A stretch of DNA of 64,000 nucleotides, taken from Actinophytocola xanthii (lineage in GTDB: Bacteria > Actinomycetota > Actinomycetes > Mycobacteriales > Pseudonocardiaceae). Positions within the stretch are counted from its first letter, which is position 1, and each line of letters starts with the position of its first letter. The translations under genes and the position numbers were made by a program. The stretch lies in the NCBI RefSeq assembly GCF_001921205.1, contig NZ_MSIE01000032.1, forward strand, positions 1-64,000, in the 5' to 3' direction. Below the pieces are notes generated by a model. It saw only the letters and a program-made list of their open reading frames with translations, had not been told where the DNA came from and made no database searches. Of the stretch, positions 37,928 to 47,511 are shown in pieces.

Positions 37928-38994
37928 TGGCGGGCATCGAGCTGACCGGGCTGTCCACGGTGTACCCGAACGGTGTGCGCGCCGTGGACGACCTCGACCT
38001 GTCGATCACCGACGGCGAGTTCTTCGCGCTGTTGGGCCCCTCCGGCTGCGGCAAGACGACGCTGCTGCGGACGATCGCCGGCCTGGAGCAGTCCTCCTCC
38101 GGGACAGTGCTCATCGACGGCGCCGACGTGACCCGGCTCGAGGCGGGGCGTCGCCAGGTGGCGATGGTGTTCCAGGACTACGCGCTGTTCCCGCACATGA
38201 CGGTGGCGGAGAACATCGCCTACCCCCTGCGGGTGCGCCGGGCCACCAAGCAGGCCAGGCAGGAGGCCGCGGTGCGCACGTCCGGCGGCCTGGGCCTGGG
38301 GACGCTGCTGGAACGCCGCCCAGCGCAGCTGTCCGGCGGCCAGCAGCAACGGGTCGCCCTCGCCAGGGCGATCGCCATGGAGGCCGAGGTGCTGCTCCTG
38401 GACGAACCCCTGTCCAACCTCGACGCCCGCCTACGCCTGGAAGCACGTACCTTCCTCAAGCGCCTCCAACGCGAGCTGGGCATGACGACGGTGTTCGTCA
38501 CCCACGACCAGGCCGAAGCCCTGGCGCTGGCCGACCGCATAGCCGTGATGTCCGAGGGCCGCATCCGGCAGGTCGGCAGCCCCAAAGAGGTGTTCCAACG
38601 GCCGAGGGACACGTTCGTCGCCAACTTCATCGGCTCGACGCCGATGAACCTGCTGAGCGCCATCGTCCGGGAGGGGCACCTGGAGGTGGCCGGCACCCGG
38701 CTCCCACTCCCACCCGGCGTCCAGCTGACCGACGACACCGCGGTCACGGTGGGCATCCGCCCCGAGTACCTGCGGGTCGACGGCGGCGGAGAGGGGATCA
38801 CCGGCACCGTGTCCATCGTCGAGAACCTTGGCGTGACCTCCCTGGTCACCCTCGAGTGCCCGGACGGGGCGCTGGTCGGCCTGACCGTGCCAGAGCAGGA
38901 CGAACCCGCCGTCGGGACGACGCTCACCGCCGCCCCCGAACCCGGCCGCCTCCTCCTCTACGACGGCGAGACCGGCGTCCTCCTCGGCTCGTAG
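37927..38994 (+). CDS. ABC sugar transporter ATPase, MalK/UgpC-like
   Basis: Cytoplasmic ATPase of the importer, 355 aa. Walker A GPSGCGKTT (37-45, Lys43), Q-loop MVFQDYALFPHMTV, signature LSGGQQQRVALARAI, Walker B VLLLDEPLSNLDARL, and the H-loop VTHDQAEA. The C-terminal ~110 residues are a TOBE/OB domain (VGIRPEYLRVDGGGEGITGTVSIVENLG). Many actinobacteria rely on one shared ATPase (MsiK) for CUT1 importers, so an own ATPase in the operon is worth noting. Confidence 0.92.
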   Translation: MAGIELTGLSTVYPNGVRAVDDLDLSITDGEFFALLGPSGCGKTTLLRTIAGLEQSSSGTVLIDGADVTRLEAGRRQVAMVFQDYALFPHMTVAENIAYPLRVRRATKQARQEAAVRTSGGLGLGTLLERRPAQLSGGQQQRVALARAIAMEAEVLLLDEPLSNLDARLRLEARTFLKRLQRELGMTTVFVTHDQAEALALADRIAVMSEGRIRQVGSPKEVFQRPRDTFVANFIGSTPMNLLSAIVREGHLEVAGTRLPLPPGVQLTDDTAVTVGIRPEYLRVDGGGEGITGTVSIVENLGVTSLVTLECPDGALVGLTVPEQDEPAVGTTLTAAPEPGRLLLYDGETGVLLGS

Positions 38995-39026
38995 GCGCGG
39001 CGCGATCGCTCAGCCGAAACCGCGCC
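38994..39026. terminator. Inverted repeat between convergent genes, possible terminator
   Basis: GGCGCGG (38994-39000) and CCGCGCC (39020-39026) can form a 7-bp stem with a 19-nt loop spanning the convergent ends of the ABC ATPase gene and the small membrane gene. No T-tract follows. Weak candidate for a bidirectional stop. Confidence 0.3.
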
Positions 39027-39189
39027 GGTTGTCCTTGTCCGGAAAGACAGCGACGAGGGCCAACACCTGCGCGGTGACCAGGAGCAGGAACCGTAGGACG
39101 CCGGTGGAGAACAGGGCGAGAACCAAGAACGTGATCGAGAGGGTCAGCCACAGGATGACCCACGGTGCCGTGCGCGGGCGCAGCCTCAA
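39010..39189 (-). CDS. Small membrane protein, 59 aa (third gene of a three-gene unit)
   Basis: TTG 39189 overlaps the stop of the gene before it (TTGA). The product starts RLRPRTAPW and has two hydrophobic segments (about residues 9-27 and 32-49), ending in the polar tail PDKDNRRGFG. The translational coupling and clear membrane pattern favour a real gene, although the codon content of so short an ORF is little evidence. No known family. Confidence 0.45.
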   Translation of the reverse strand: MRLRPRTAPWVILWLTLSITFLVLALFSTGVLRFLLLVTAQVLALVAVFPDKDNRRGFG

Positions 39190-39371
39190 TTCCCGTCCTC
39201 CTCGACTCGCCTGCCGAACCACGGAGCCTGCTCGTTGATGCGAAAGCCAATGACCATGCCCGACACGAACAGCGCCGCGAGCGTGATGACGGCGGTCCAA
39301 CGCCACTTTCCTCTGGACACGACGGACCCGGTTCCCGTAGGTGAGCCGTCACTTCGACGGGGGATCGACAT
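39186..39371 (-). CDS. Small membrane protein, 61 aa (second gene of a three-gene unit)
   Basis: A single hydrophobic segment (about residues 24-42, WTAVITLAALFVSGMVIGF) lies between a basic Ser/Arg-rich N-terminus and an acidic tail (NEQAPWFGRRVEEDGN). ATG 39371 overlaps the preceding gene by 23 nt; GTG 39320 is a shorter alternative giving 44 aa. No ribosome site is obvious for either. No known family. Confidence 0.45.
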   Translation of the reverse strand: MSIPRRSDGSPTGTGSVVSRGKWRWTAVITLAALFVSGMVIGFRINEQAPWFGRRVEEDGN

Positions 39372-39564
39372 GGCGGAGCAGCAGGATGACCGCGGGGCCG
39401 ACGACCAGGGCGCCCAGGGGCCACCTCGGCCAGGTCTGTCCCGTGGTCACCTCGATGTGGGCGACGAGAACACCCACGGCGACCGACGCGAGGACGAAGC
39501 CGAGCACCGCCAACAGGATCTTCTTCTTCCCATTGGCCCTCCGCGGTTCCCCCTCCGCCGTCAT
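39349..39564 (-). CDS. Small membrane protein, 71 aa (first gene of a three-gene unit)
   Basis: ATG 39564 has GGAGAGGA about 8 nt upstream. A basic N-terminus (EPRRANGKKK) precedes two hydrophobic segments (about residues 16-35 and 48-62), ending HVDPPSK. With the two genes that follow it makes a compact minus-strand unit of three tiny membrane proteins, all lacking any domain I know. An inverted-repeat pair lies 50-76 nt upstream. Confidence 0.5.
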   Translation of the reverse strand: MTAEGEPRRANGKKKILLAVLGFVLASVAVGVLVAHIEVTTGQTWPRWPLGALVVGPAVILLLRHVDPPSK

Positions 39565-39613
39565 TCGAGCGTCCTCTCCGCGACACCGGCGGAAACGCCA
39601 GGCGACTTCGACC

Positions 39614-39640
39614 GAGCGTGTGTACGCTCCGGACACGCTC
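39614..39640. promoter_or_regulatory. Nested inverted repeats upstream of the small-membrane-protein unit
   Basis: GAGCGT-GTGT-ACGCTC (39614-39629) is a perfect palindrome. GAGCGTGT (39614-39621) also pairs with ACACGCTC (39633-39640), an 8-bp second option. The gap 39565-39810 holds no gene otherwise; it separates divergent units, so this is a candidate operator for either. Confidence 0.4.
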
Positions 39641-39810
39641 GACCACGCTAGGCAGGTGCCGCTCGGCTGGCAATCCGACGGATGGACCAAGCGGCTCCTC
39701 GTGTCCGCCGAGGCGTCCGCAGGGGACGTTTCGGTGTCGGTACCGAGGGGAACCAGGAGTGCGTAGCCCTGACCGGGTTATTCCGTTGCCCACGCTGTTT
39801 GGATGACTCT

Positions 39811-40437
39811 ATGGACCTCTCGCTCCTGATCGCGTTCGCCGCGGCCTGTGTGGTCATCAGTGTGGTGCCCGGGCCGGACATGATGTTCATCATCGCCAAC
39901 GGGATCGCCCGGGGGCGCACGGCCGGGGTGCTCGCCGCCCTGGGGATGTCCACGGGGATCGCGGTGCACACGATCGCGGCGGCGCTCGGGCTGGGCGCGT
40001 TGTTGCAGGCGGCGCCGATCGCGCTGGACGCGGTGCGGATCGTGGGCGCGGTGTTCCTGGTGTACCTCGCGATCTCGACGTTGCGGTCGGCGCGGCACGT
40101 CGCCGAGGTGGCGCCGGAGCGGTACGGCGGGCGGTCGCTTCGGCGGACCTACGTCATGGCGGTGTTGACCAACCTGGCCAATCCCAAGGTGATCCTGTTC
40201 TACATCGCCTTCTTCCCGCAGTTCCTGACCGTCGGCGGCTGGTCCACGTCGGTGCAGTTCCTCGTGATGGGCGCGATCCTCGTCGTCATCGGGTTCGCGG
40301 TGGACGGGACGGTCGGCTTCGCCTCCGGGGCGCTGTCCGCGCTGCTGCTGCGCCGTCCGGCCGTCCAGCGGTGGCTGAACCGGCTCTCGGCGGCGATCTT
40401 CGGTGCGTTGGCGGTGCGGCTGGTGGCCGACCGCTGA
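39811..40437 (+). CDS. LysE/RhtB family amino acid exporter
   Basis: Membrane exporter of 208 aa with about six transmembrane helices. The family start MDLSLLIAFAAACVVISVVPGPDMMFIIANGIARGR contains the PGPD motif; the middle has KVFLxYLA-like VGAVFLVYLAIS and LTNLANPKVILFYIAFFPQF, a strong RhtB/LysE signature. Likely exports an amino acid or derivative such as homoserine, threonine or lysine; the substrate is not decided. ATG 39811 has no good ribosome site; TTATTC near 39778 might be the -10 box. Converges on the GNAT gene, 9 nt between stops. Confidence 0.88.
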   Translation: MDLSLLIAFAAACVVISVVPGPDMMFIIANGIARGRTAGVLAALGMSTGIAVHTIAAALGLGALLQAAPIALDAVRIVGAVFLVYLAISTLRSARHVAEVAPERYGGRSLRRTYVMAVLTNLANPKVILFYIAFFPQFLTVGGWSTSVQFLVMGAILVVIGFAVDGTVGFASGALSALLLRRPAVQRWLNRLSAAIFGALAVRLVADR

Positions 40438-40446
40438 CCGACGGCC

Positions 40447-40959
40447 TCAGGGCAGCTCGCGGCGCAGCATCCGGTACAGCACCTCGTCGCGCCAGGCGCC
40501 GGCGCGCCAGGCGTACTCGCGCAGCACCGCCTCGCGGACGAAGCCGGCCTTGTCCAGGGCCCGCTGCTCGGGGATGTTGTCCACGTCGGTCCACGCCTGG
40601 ATGCGGTTGACCGGGTGGTGGGCGAACAGGTAGGCGGCGAGCAGGCGCTGCGCCGCGGTGCCGTGGCCCCGCCCGCGCCACCGCGGCCACAGGCAGATGC
40701 CGAACTCGAGCACGTGCACCTGCGGGCCGGTCTGCACCCGGTGCCAGGACACGAACCCCAGCGTCTCGTCACCGAGGGCCACCATGAGCACGGTCCGGTC
40801 GCCGATCAGCCGGTCCTCGGCCCACTGCCGACGCCAGGACCTACCGCTGCCGAAGCCGCCCCAGTTGTACTCGCCGATCCCCTCCGGGTCGTCGAACATC
40901 TCCTCGAGACGGTCGAGATCCGGTTCGGTGACCGGCCGCAGCCGCATCCGCTCGGTCAT
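40447..40959 (-). CDS. GNAT family N-acetyltransferase (RimJ/RimL-like)
   Basis: 170 aa, acetyl-CoA dependent transferase of the RimJ/RimL type. The fold is seen in MRLRPVTEPDLDRLEEMF, LGFVSWHRV, FGICLWPRWRGRGHGTAAQRLLAAYLF (acetyl-CoA loop, WRGRGHGT) and VDNIPEQRALDKAGFVREAVLREYA. The substrate is unknown. ATG 40959 has a -10 box TACGGT 6 nt upstream. Confidence 0.85.
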   Translation of the reverse strand: MTERMRLRPVTEPDLDRLEEMFDDPEGIGEYNWGGFGSGRSWRRQWAEDRLIGDRTVLMVALGDETLGFVSWHRVQTGPQVHVLEFGICLWPRWRGRGHGTAAQRLLAAYLFAHHPVNRIQAWTDVDNIPEQRALDKAGFVREAVLREYAWRAGAWRDEVLYRMLRRELP

Positions 40960-40965
40960 GCCGGC

Positions 40966-40971
40966 ACCGTA
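40966..40971 (-). promoter_or_regulatory. -10 box of the RimJ-like GNAT gene
   Basis: Minus-strand TACGGT, six bases, then the ATG at 40959. No Shine-Dalgarno sequence; leaderless. Confidence 0.5.
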
Positions 40972-41001
40972 GCCGTGCCGGCCGACCGGGCGTACTGGTT
41001 A

Positions 41002-41427
41002 TCAGGCGAGCTCGGCGTCGAGGGTGATCTTCGTGCCGGCCAGCGCCTGGGACACCGGGCAGTTCTTCTTCGCGTCCTCGGCCGCGGCGGCGAAGTCCTC
41101 CTTGGAGATCCCGGGGATGCTCGCCCGCACGGTCAGGTGGATGCCGGTGATGCCCTCGCCGGGCTGGAAGGTCACCTCGGCCTTGGTGTCCACCGTCGTG
41201 GGCGGGGTGCCGGCGCCGGCGAGGCCGTGCGAGAGGGCCATCGAGTAGCAGGTCGAGTGCGCGGCCGCGATCAGCTCCTCCGGGCTGGTCTTGCCGTTGG
41301 CCGCCTCGGCCCGCGAGGGCCAGGACACCGGGTAGGAACCGATGCCGGACGAGTCCAACGAGACCGTGCCGGAGCCGTCGAGCAGAGCGCCCTCCCAGTG
41401 GGCGTTGGCGGTGCGGACGGTTGCCAT
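41002..41427 (-). CDS. osmC: OsmC/Ohr family peroxiredoxin
   Basis: Thiol peroxidase reducing organic hydroperoxides. ATG 41427 has GAGGAGGA about 4 nt upstream. 141 aa, family length. The two redox cysteines are Cys60 (AAAHSTCYSMALSH) and Cys123 (KKNCPVSQAL), the spacing expected of OsmC. GGTNPEQL-like NGKTSPEELIAAA is also conserved. Belongs more to OsmC than to Ohr because of the SHGLAGAG region. Confidence 0.92.
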   Translation of the reverse strand: MATVRTANAHWEGALLDGSGTVSLDSSGIGSYPVSWPSRAEAANGKTSPEELIAAAHSTCYSMALSHGLAGAGTPPTTVDTKAEVTFQPGEGITGIHLTVRASIPGISKEDFAAAAEDAKKNCPVSQALAGTKITLDAELA

Positions 41428-41563
41428 GGGTCCTCCTCGTGGTGTGGATGATCTCCTGCCCCATCCTGCCCGCACCCCCCGGTACCGCGCATCCGCATGT
41501 GACCTGCCCCCGACCAGCACGTCAGCGTCTCGCTCACCTGTTCGATACGCTACCCGGGTGGCG

Positions 41564-42199
41564 TCAGACGGGGGAGTCGTCGAGCAGGGCCGGGTGTGCG
41601 GGGTCGTCCACGCGCACGCCCGTGTCGGCGGTGTGCAGCGGCCGCGCCTGGGCGTCGTAGCGCGCGAAGGCCGGCAGGCTCCACGCCTGGTCCGGGGGCA
41701 TCCGCCGGGCCAGGGCGGGCGCGGAGACCCACAGGTGCACGGTGTGCTCGAACGGCAGCCCGCGGCCCAGCAGCAGGGCGCCGTCGAGCACCAGCACGCC
41801 ACCGCTGGGCAGCTCGACGTAGTCGGCCCGGCTGGCCCGGTCGGTCTCGGCGTTCCACAGCGAGGGCAGCACCCGCCCGGATCCGTCCGGTCCGAGGGGA
41901 TCGAGGAGCTCGCGGCGCAGTCCGCCGAGGTCGAGCCAGTCCTCGTAGCGCGCGTCCGGGTCCTCGCGGCCCCGTTCGAACCGGAGCGAGGCCGGCCGCA
42001 GGAAGTCCGCCGCGCGCACCCGCAGCACCGGCCGTCCGCGCAGCCGCAGCGCCTCGGCCAGCCCGTCAGCGAGGGCGCCGGGCTCGGCCGGCGGGGCGCC
42101 GTCCACGGCCACCCTGGTCCACGTCCCGGTCCGGCCCGCGGAGATCAGCTCGGCCAGCTCGTCGACCAGCAGGCCGGGGGAGACGGGGCGGAACCGCAC
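41564..42199 (-). CDS. Uridine kinase-like protein without a P-loop lysine
   Basis: 211 aa resembling the actinobacterial uridine kinase-like family in [69 protein letters not shown] and [25 protein letters not shown]. Where a kinase has GxxxxGK[ST], this sequence reads [12 protein letters not shown], without the Lys and Ser/Thr. The DGxLLL and DFxR segments are kept. Either nucleotide binding differs or the protein is a non-catalytic relative. GTG 42199 has CATGAT 6 nt upstream. Divergent from dnaE with a 130-nt gap. Confidence 0.7.
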   Translation of the reverse strand: MRFRPVSPGLLVDELAELISAGRTGTWTRVAVDGAPPAEPGALADGLAEALRLRGRPVLRVRAADFLRPASLRFERGREDPDARYEDWLDLGGLRRELLDPLGPDGSGRVLPSLWNAETDRASRADYVELPSGGVLVLDGALLLGRGLPFEHTVHLWVSAPALARRMPPDQAWSLPAFARYDAQARPLHTADTGVRVDDPAHPALLDDSPV

Positions 42200-42205
42200 C
42201 GGCCG

Positions 42206-42211
42206 ATCATG
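42206..42211 (-). promoter_or_regulatory. -10-like box of the uridine kinase-like gene
   Basis: Minus-strand CATGAT, six bases (CGGCCG), then the GTG at 42199. Confidence 0.35.
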
Positions 42212-42315
42212 CCACGCGGCCGCGGATTGTCGGTGCCACGCGGTAGAAACCGGTCACGCCCGGCGCGGGCCCAACACGCCGCGGAGGGTGTGCGTCGGTG
42301 GTCGTCCTCTCGTCG

Positions 42316-42321
42316 TAGGGT
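42316..42321 (+). promoter_or_regulatory. -10 box of dnaE
   Basis: TAGGGT is followed by eight bases and then the GTG at 42330. It decides the dnaE start. The same arrangement (TAGGGT, 8 nt, GTG) precedes the family 5 binding protein at 61156. Confidence 0.6.
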
Positions 42322-42329
42322 GGTGCCTC

Positions 42330-45300
42330 GTGGCGGCTGACTCCTTCGTTCATCTCCATGTACACACCGAGTACTCGATGCTCGACGGCGCCGCCAAGGT
42401 AGCGCCGCTGTTCGCCGAGGCCGCCCGGCTCGGCATGCCGGCGGTGGGTATGACCGACCACGGCAACATGTACGGGGCCGACGAGTTCTACCAGGGCGCC
42501 CGCAAGGCCGGCATCAAGCCGATCATCGGCATCGAGGCGTACGTCGCCCCGGCGAGCCGCTACCACAAGAAGCCGATCTTCTGGGGCGAGGCGCGCCAGC
42601 GCAGCAGCGACGAGCTCGGCGAGGGCGGCGACGTCTCCGGCGGCGGCGCCTACACGCACATGACCATGCTCGCCGGCAACGCCACCGGGCTCCGCAACCT
42701 CTTCACGCTCTCCTCGCTGGCGAGCATCCAGGGCTACTACCGCAAGCCGCGGATGGACCGGGAGCTGATCGCCGAGCACGCCGAGGGCATCATCGCGACC
42801 ACCGGCTGCCCCTCCGGCGAGGTGCAGACCAGGCTCCGCCTCGGCCAGACCGCCGAGGCGCTCCAGGCCGCCGCCGACTACCGGGACATCTTCGGCCGGG
42901 ACAACTTCTTCCTCGAGCTGATGGACCACGGCCTGCCGATCGAGCGCTCGGTCCGCGAGGGCCTGCTCGACGTCGCCCGCAAGCTCGAGCTGCGGCCGCT
43001 GGCCACCAACGACTCGCACTACGTCACCCGCGACCAGGCCGAGGCCCACGCGGCGTTGCTCTGCGTCCAGTCGGGCAAGACGCTGTCCGACCCGAACCGC
43101 TTCAAGTTCGACGGCGACGGCTACTACCTCAAGTCCGCCGCCGAGATGCGCGAGTACTGGGACCGCGAGGTACCCGGCGCCGCCGACTCCACGCTGCTGA
43201 TCGCCGAGCGGGTGGAGTCCTACGAGGAGGTGTGGGCCTACGCCGACCGGATGCCGGTGTTCGACGTGCCGGAGGGGGAGACCCAGGCCAGCTGGCTGCA
43301 CAAGGAGGTCATGCGCGGCCTCGACTGGCGGTTCCCGGACGGGATTCCGGAGGGCTACGTCGAGCGGGCCGAGTTCGAGCTGGGCGTGATCACCCAGAAG
43401 GGGTTCCCGGCCTACTTCCTCGTGGTCGCCGACCTGGTCAGCTACGCCCGGCGGGTCGGCATCCGGGTGGGTCCGGGCCGTGGGTCGGCGGCCGGCTCGC
43501 TGGTGGCCTACGCGCTGGGCATCACCAACATCGACCCGATCCCGCACGGTCTGCTGTTCGAGCGGTTCCTCAACCCCGAGCGCACGGCCATGCCCGACAT
43601 CGACATCGACTTCGACGACCGCCGGCGCGGCGAGATGATCGCCTACGCCACCGACAAGTACGGCACGGACAAGGTCGCGCAGGTCATCACGTTCGGCACC
43701 ATCAAGACCAAGGCCGCGCTCAAGGACTCCGCCCGGGTGCTGCACGGCCAGCCCGGGTTCTCCATCGCCGACCGCATCTCCAAGGCGCTGCCACCGCCGA
43801 TCATGGCCAAGGACATCCCGCTGTCCGGCATCGTCGACCCGAAGCACGAGCGCTACGCCGAGGCCGCCGAGGTCCGCACGCTGATCGAGACCGACGCCGA
43901 GGTCGGCAAGATCTTCGAGACCGCGCGGGGCCTCGAGGGGCTGATCCGCAACGCCGGCGTGCACGCCTGCGCGGTGATCCTCTCCTCGGCCCCGCTGATG
44001 GAGTCGATCCCGCTCTGGCAGCGTGACGACGGCTCGATCATCACCGGCTGGGACTACCCGTCCTGCGAGGCCATCGGCCTGCTGAAGATGGACTTCCTCG
44101 GCCTGCGCAACCTCACGGTCATCGGCGACGCGATCGACAACGTCAGGGCCAACCGCGGCGAGGACATCGACCTCGACACGCTCGGCCTGGAGGACGCGAA
44201 CACCTACAAGCTGCTCTCCCGCGGCGACACGCTCGGCGTGTTCCAGCTGGACGGCGGGCCCATGCGCGACCTGCTGCGGCGCATGCAGCCGACCGGGTTC
44301 GAGGACATCGTCGCGGTCGGCGCGCTGTACCGCCCCGGCCCGATGGGCATGAACGCCCACAACGACTACGCCGACCGCAAGAACAACCGGCAGAAGATCA
44401 AGCCGATCCACCCCGAGCTCGAGGAACCGCTCAAGGAGATCCTGTCCGAGACCTACGGACTGATCGTCTACCAAGAGCAGATCATGTTCATCGCCCAGAA
44501 GGTCGCCGGCTACTCCATGGGACAGGCCGACGTGCTCCGCAAGGCGATGGGCAAGAAGAAGGCCGAGGTCCTCGCCGAGGAGTTCACCCGGTTCGAGGCC
44601 GGCATGAAGGCCAGCGACCTGCGCCCGGGTGGCTTCTCCAAGGAGGCCATCAAGGCACTGTGGGACACGATCCTCCCGTTCGCCGGCTACGCGTTCAACA
44701 AGTCGCACGCCGCGGCCTACGGCCTGGTGTCCTACTGGACGGCCTACCTCAAGGCGAACTACCCGGCCGAGTACATGGCCGCGCTGCTCACCTCGGTCGC
44801 CGACAACAAGGACAAGTCGGCGGTCTACCTGTCCGAGTGCCGCCGGTCGGGCATCAAGGTGCTGCCGCCGGACGTCAACGAGTCCGGCCTGCGCTTCGCC
44901 GCGGTCGGGACCGACATCCGCTTCGGCCTGGGTGCCGTGCGCAACGTCGGGGCGAACGTCGTCGAGTCGATCATCCAGACCCGCGAGGCCAAGGGCGCCT
45001 ACACCTCGTTCACCGACTTCCTCGACAAGTCCGAGCTGGTCTGCTGCAACAAGCGGGTGATCGAGTCGCTGGTCAAGGCCGGCGCGTTCGACTCGCTCGG
45101 GCACACCCGGCTCTCGCTCATCCAGGTGCACGAGGAGGCGGTCGAGGCGGTCGTCGGGCTCAAGCGCCAGGAGGCCATGGGTCAGTTCGACCTGTTCGGC
45201 GGGGACGACACCACGCCCGCGGCCGTCGACGCGTCGCCGCTGTCGCACCTCAGGTTCACCGCCGAGGAGTGGCCGCGCAAGCAGCTGCTCGGCTACGAGC

Positions 45301-45911
45301 GGGAGATGCTCGGCCTCTACGTCTCCGCCCACCCCCTCGACGGCGCCGAACGCCTGCTCCGCAAGCACGCGCCCAAGCCCATCGCCGAGATCATCAGCGA
45401 CGCGCCCAAGGAGGGCGAGATCGTCCTGTCCGGCATGATCTCCGCGCTGGAACGCCGGGTGAACAAGCAGGGCGAGCCGTGGGCGATCTGCACGATCGAG
45501 GACCTGGACGCCTCGATCGAGGTGCTGTTCTTCGCCAAGTCGTACTCGGTGCTCTCCCAGGACCTGGTCGAGGACGCGGCGGTCGCGGTGAAGGGCCGGG
45601 TCAACTGGCGCGAGGACAAGATGTCCATCTTCGGCTCGGGCCTGATTCCGCTGGACATCACCGACGCCGACCTGACCGGCCCGGGCGAGGTGCCGCTGGT
45701 CCTGCTGTGCAACCCCGGCAAGCTGAACGACGAGGTCGTGGGGGAGCTGAAGAACACCCTCTCCGCCCACCGCGGCGAGACCCCGGTGCACCTCAAGTTC
45801 GTGCACAAGGAGAACGGCGTCACGCTGGCGCTGGACGACTACCCGATCAAGGTGACACCCGCGTTCCTCGGCGAGATCAAGGCGATCCCCGGCGTCGCGG
45901 TGGACGCGTGA
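42330..45911 (+). CDS. dnaE: DNA polymerase III alpha subunit DnaE (DnaE1 type)
   Basis: Replicative polymerase catalytic subunit, 1193 aa. The N-terminal PHP domain starts [18 protein letters not shown] and keeps the metal-binding His residues, so it may have proofreading activity as in mycobacterial DnaE1. The polymerase core has [24 protein letters not shown] (catalytic Asp residues), YQEQIM and [26 protein letters not shown] helix-hairpin-helix region and a C-terminal OB-fold ([23 protein letters not shown]) complete the family layout. GTG 42330 is chosen from the -10 box 8 nt upstream. The stop overlaps the next gene by GTGA. Confidence 0.97.
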   Translation: MAADSFVHLHVHTEYSMLDGAAKVAPLFAEAARLGMPAVGMTDHGNMYGADEFYQGARKAGIKPIIGIEAYVAPASRYHKKPIFWGEARQRSSDELGEGGDVSGGGAYTHMTMLAGNATGLRNLFTLSSLASIQGYYRKPRMDRELIAEHAEGIIATTGCPSGEVQTRLRLGQTAEALQAAADYRDIFGRDNFFLELMDHGLPIERSVREGLLDVARKLELRPLATNDSHYVTRDQAEAHAALLCVQSGKTLSDPNRFKFDGDGYYLKSAAEMREYWDREVPGAADSTLLIAERVESYEEVWAYADRMPVFDVPEGETQASWLHKEVMRGLDWRFPDGIPEGYVERAEFELGVITQKGFPAYFLVVADLVSYARRVGIRVGPGRGSAAGSLVAYALGITNIDPIPHGLLFERFLNPERTAMPDIDIDFDDRRRGEMIAYATDKYGTDKVAQVITFGTIKTKAALKDSARVLHGQPGFSIADRISKALPPPIMAKDIPLSGIVDPKHERYAEAAEVRTLIETDAEVGKIFETARGLEGLIRNAGVHACAVILSSAPLMESIPLWQRDDGSIITGWDYPSCEAIGLLKMDFLGLRNLTVIGDAIDNVRANRGEDIDLDTLGLEDANTYKLLSRGDTLGVFQLDGGPMRDLLRRMQPTGFEDIVAVGALYRPGPMGMNAHNDYADRKNNRQKIKPIHPELEEPLKEILSETYGLIVYQEQIMFIAQKVAGYSMGQADVLRKAMGKKKAEVLAEEFTRFEAGMKASDLRPGGFSKEAIKALWDTILPFAGYAFNKSHAAAYGLVSYWTAYLKANYPAEYMAALLTSVADNKDKSAVYLSECRRSGIKVLPPDVNESGLRFAAVGTDIRFGLGAVRNVGANVVESIIQTREAKGAYTSFTDFLDKSELVCCNKRVIESLVKAGAFDSLGHTRLSLIQVHEEAVEAVVGLKRQEAMGQFDLFGGDDTTPAAVDASPLSHLRFTAEEWPRKQLLGYEREMLGLYVSAHPLDGAERLLRKHAPKPIAEIISDAPKEGEIVLSGMISALERRVNKQGEPWAICTIEDLDASIEVLFFAKSYSVLSQDLVEDAAVAVKGRVNWREDKMSIFGSGLIPLDITDADLTGPGEVPLVLLCNPGKLNDEVVGELKNTLSAHRGETPVHLKFVHKENGVTLALDDYPIKVTPAFLGEIKAIPGVAVDA

Positions 45912-47503
45912 GCGGGGTGCGCACGGGCACCGGGTCCACCGCTGCCGTCCTGGCCGCCGTCGCCCTGGTCGCCGGTACCGTCCTCGCGCCGCCGGCGGCG
46001 GCCGAGCACGGCCACGGCCTTCCGCTCGGGCCGGCCGACCTGCCCGAGACCAGGACGCTCCAGGTGCTCCAGCCCGGCGTCACCCTGACCACGATCGTGC
46101 GTGGCGAGCCGGATCCGGCCAACGGGTGGACGGTCGAGGTCGCCGTCCCCGGCGGTGGCGGCCCCGACCCGGACACACCGCCGACCGCCGTCGCCGACCG
46201 CGAGCACGCCGACCGGCTGGCCGGCGCGCTGCGGGAGCGCGGGTTCGCCGCGCGGGTGGAGGAGGTCGACACCCGGCGGGTCGCCGACCACCCCGGAGGG
46301 ACGCTCGGGTTCCGGGTGCGGATCGGCCACCACGCCCAGCGGCCCGCCGCCGACGCGGTGCTGGCGCAGGTGCGGGCCGCCGGCTTCACCGCCTCCACGG
46401 TGTTCACCGGCTGGGACGGCGACCCCGCCGACCGCGGGCCCTGGCGCGTCCAGGTGCTGACCGTCGACCCGAGGACCTTCCGCGGCGACCTGGTCGCCGA
46501 CTTCGGACCCGACCTCGAGCAGCGGGAGACCACGAGCGCGCTCGCCGCGGCTCGCGACGCCACCGCCGCGGTCAACGCTGGCTTCTTCGTGCTCGACCCG
46601 GCGGCCGGTGCGCCGGGCGACCCGGCCGGCCTCGGTGTCTACGACGGCCGGCTGCTGAGCGAGGCGGTCGACGGCCGGCCCGTGTTCGCCTTCGGCGCCG
46701 ACGCCCGACACGCCGCCGTCGCCCGCTACGGCTGGATCGGCACGGTGAGCGCGGGTCACCGCCGGCTCCGGCTCGACGGCCTCGACCGGGTGCCCGGCCT
46801 CATCCGTAACTGCGGCGGCACCCGCGACGACCTCCCCACCTTCCGGCCGCTGCACGACACGACCTGCACCGACCCGGACGAGCTGGTCGCCTTCACCACC
46901 CACTTCGGCGCCGCCACGCCGTCGGGGCCCGGGGTGGAGGCGGTGCTCGACCGGCGCGGTCGGGTCCTGGAGGTGCGCGAGCCGCGCGGGGGCGATCTCC
47001 CGCCCGGCGGCAGCTCGGTCCAGGCCACCGGGAGCAGGGCCGCCGACCTGCGGCGCGTGGCCGTTCCCGGCGCCACCCTCACCGTGGGCGGCAGGCTGAC
47101 CGGCGCGCCGCCGCCCGGCCGGCGGGCGATGGTGGTCAACGGCGGCCCTGAGCTGGTGCGCGACGGCCGTCCACACGCCACACCGAGGGCCGACGGCATG
47201 GTCCGCCCGGGCGACCCGAGCTTCTACTACGGCTGGGTCGCGAAGCGGAACCCGCGCACGATCGCGGGTGTCGACGCCCGCGGCAGGATCCTGCTGGTCA
47301 CGGTGGACGGTCGAGGGCTGTCCAGCCTCGGACTGTCCATCCCGGAGTCCGCCGACGTCGCCGCGGCCCTGGGCATGCGCGACGCGGTCAACCTGGACGG
47401 TGGCGGTTCGACGACGATGGTCGTCGGGGACCGAGTGGTCAACACGCCCTCCGACGCCGCGGGGGAGCGCCCGGTCGGCGACGCGATCCTGGTCCTGCGA
47501 TAG
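45908..47503 (+). CDS. Secreted protein with SPOR-like and phosphodiester glycosidase (NAGPA/DUF2233) domains
   Basis: 531 aa with a signal peptide (residues 1 to about 31, cut near [10 protein letters not shown]). Residues about 80-195 contain two SPOR-like repeats ([22 protein letters not shown], then [23 protein letters not shown]). The C-terminal half is a phosphodiester glycosidase domain with [54 protein letters not shown] and [15 protein letters not shown], matching the eukaryotic uncovering-enzyme fold. Activity would be removal of a sugar linked by a phosphodiester, possibly in wall polymers. GTG start overlaps the dnaE stop, so a secreted envelope enzyme is translated in step with a replicase subunit. 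Confidence 0.85.
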   Translation: MSGVRTGTGSTAAVLAAVALVAGTVLAPPAAAEHGHGLPLGPADLPETRTLQVLQPGVTLTTIVRGEPDPANGWTVEVAVPGGGGPDPDTPPTAVADREHADRLAGALRERGFAARVEEVDTRRVADHPGGTLGFRVRIGHHAQRPAADAVLAQVRAAGFTASTVFTGWDGDPADRGPWRVQVLTVDPRTFRGDLVADFGPDLEQRETTSALAAARDATAAVNAGFFVLDPAAGAPGDPAGLGVYDGRLLSEAVDGRPVFAFGADARHAAVARYGWIGTVSAGHRRLRLDGLDRVPGLIRNCGGTRDDLPTFRPLHDTTCTDPDELVAFTTHFGAATPSGPGVEAVLDRRGRVLEVREPRGGDLPPGGSSVQATGSRAADLRRVAVPGATLTVGGRLTGAPPPGRRAMVVNGGPELVRDGRPHATPRADGMVRPGDPSFYYGWVAKRNPRTIAGVDARGRILLVTVDGRGLSSLGLSIPESADVAAALGMRDAVNLDGGGSTTMVVGDRVVNTPSDAAGERPVGDAILVLR

Positions 47504-47511
47504 GGGGCGGC

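Noticed and set aside
39341-39766. Plus-strand reading frames opposite the three small membrane genes
   Set aside because: No ribosome site, no hydrophobic or domain pattern, and composition of antisense frames; the minus-strand frames have membrane segments and coupled starts.
41271-41537. 88-codon minus-strand frame starting GTG after a TAGCGT box
   Set aside because: It lies mostly inside osmC in another frame and its translation is Arg/Pro/Thr-rich without family resemblance.
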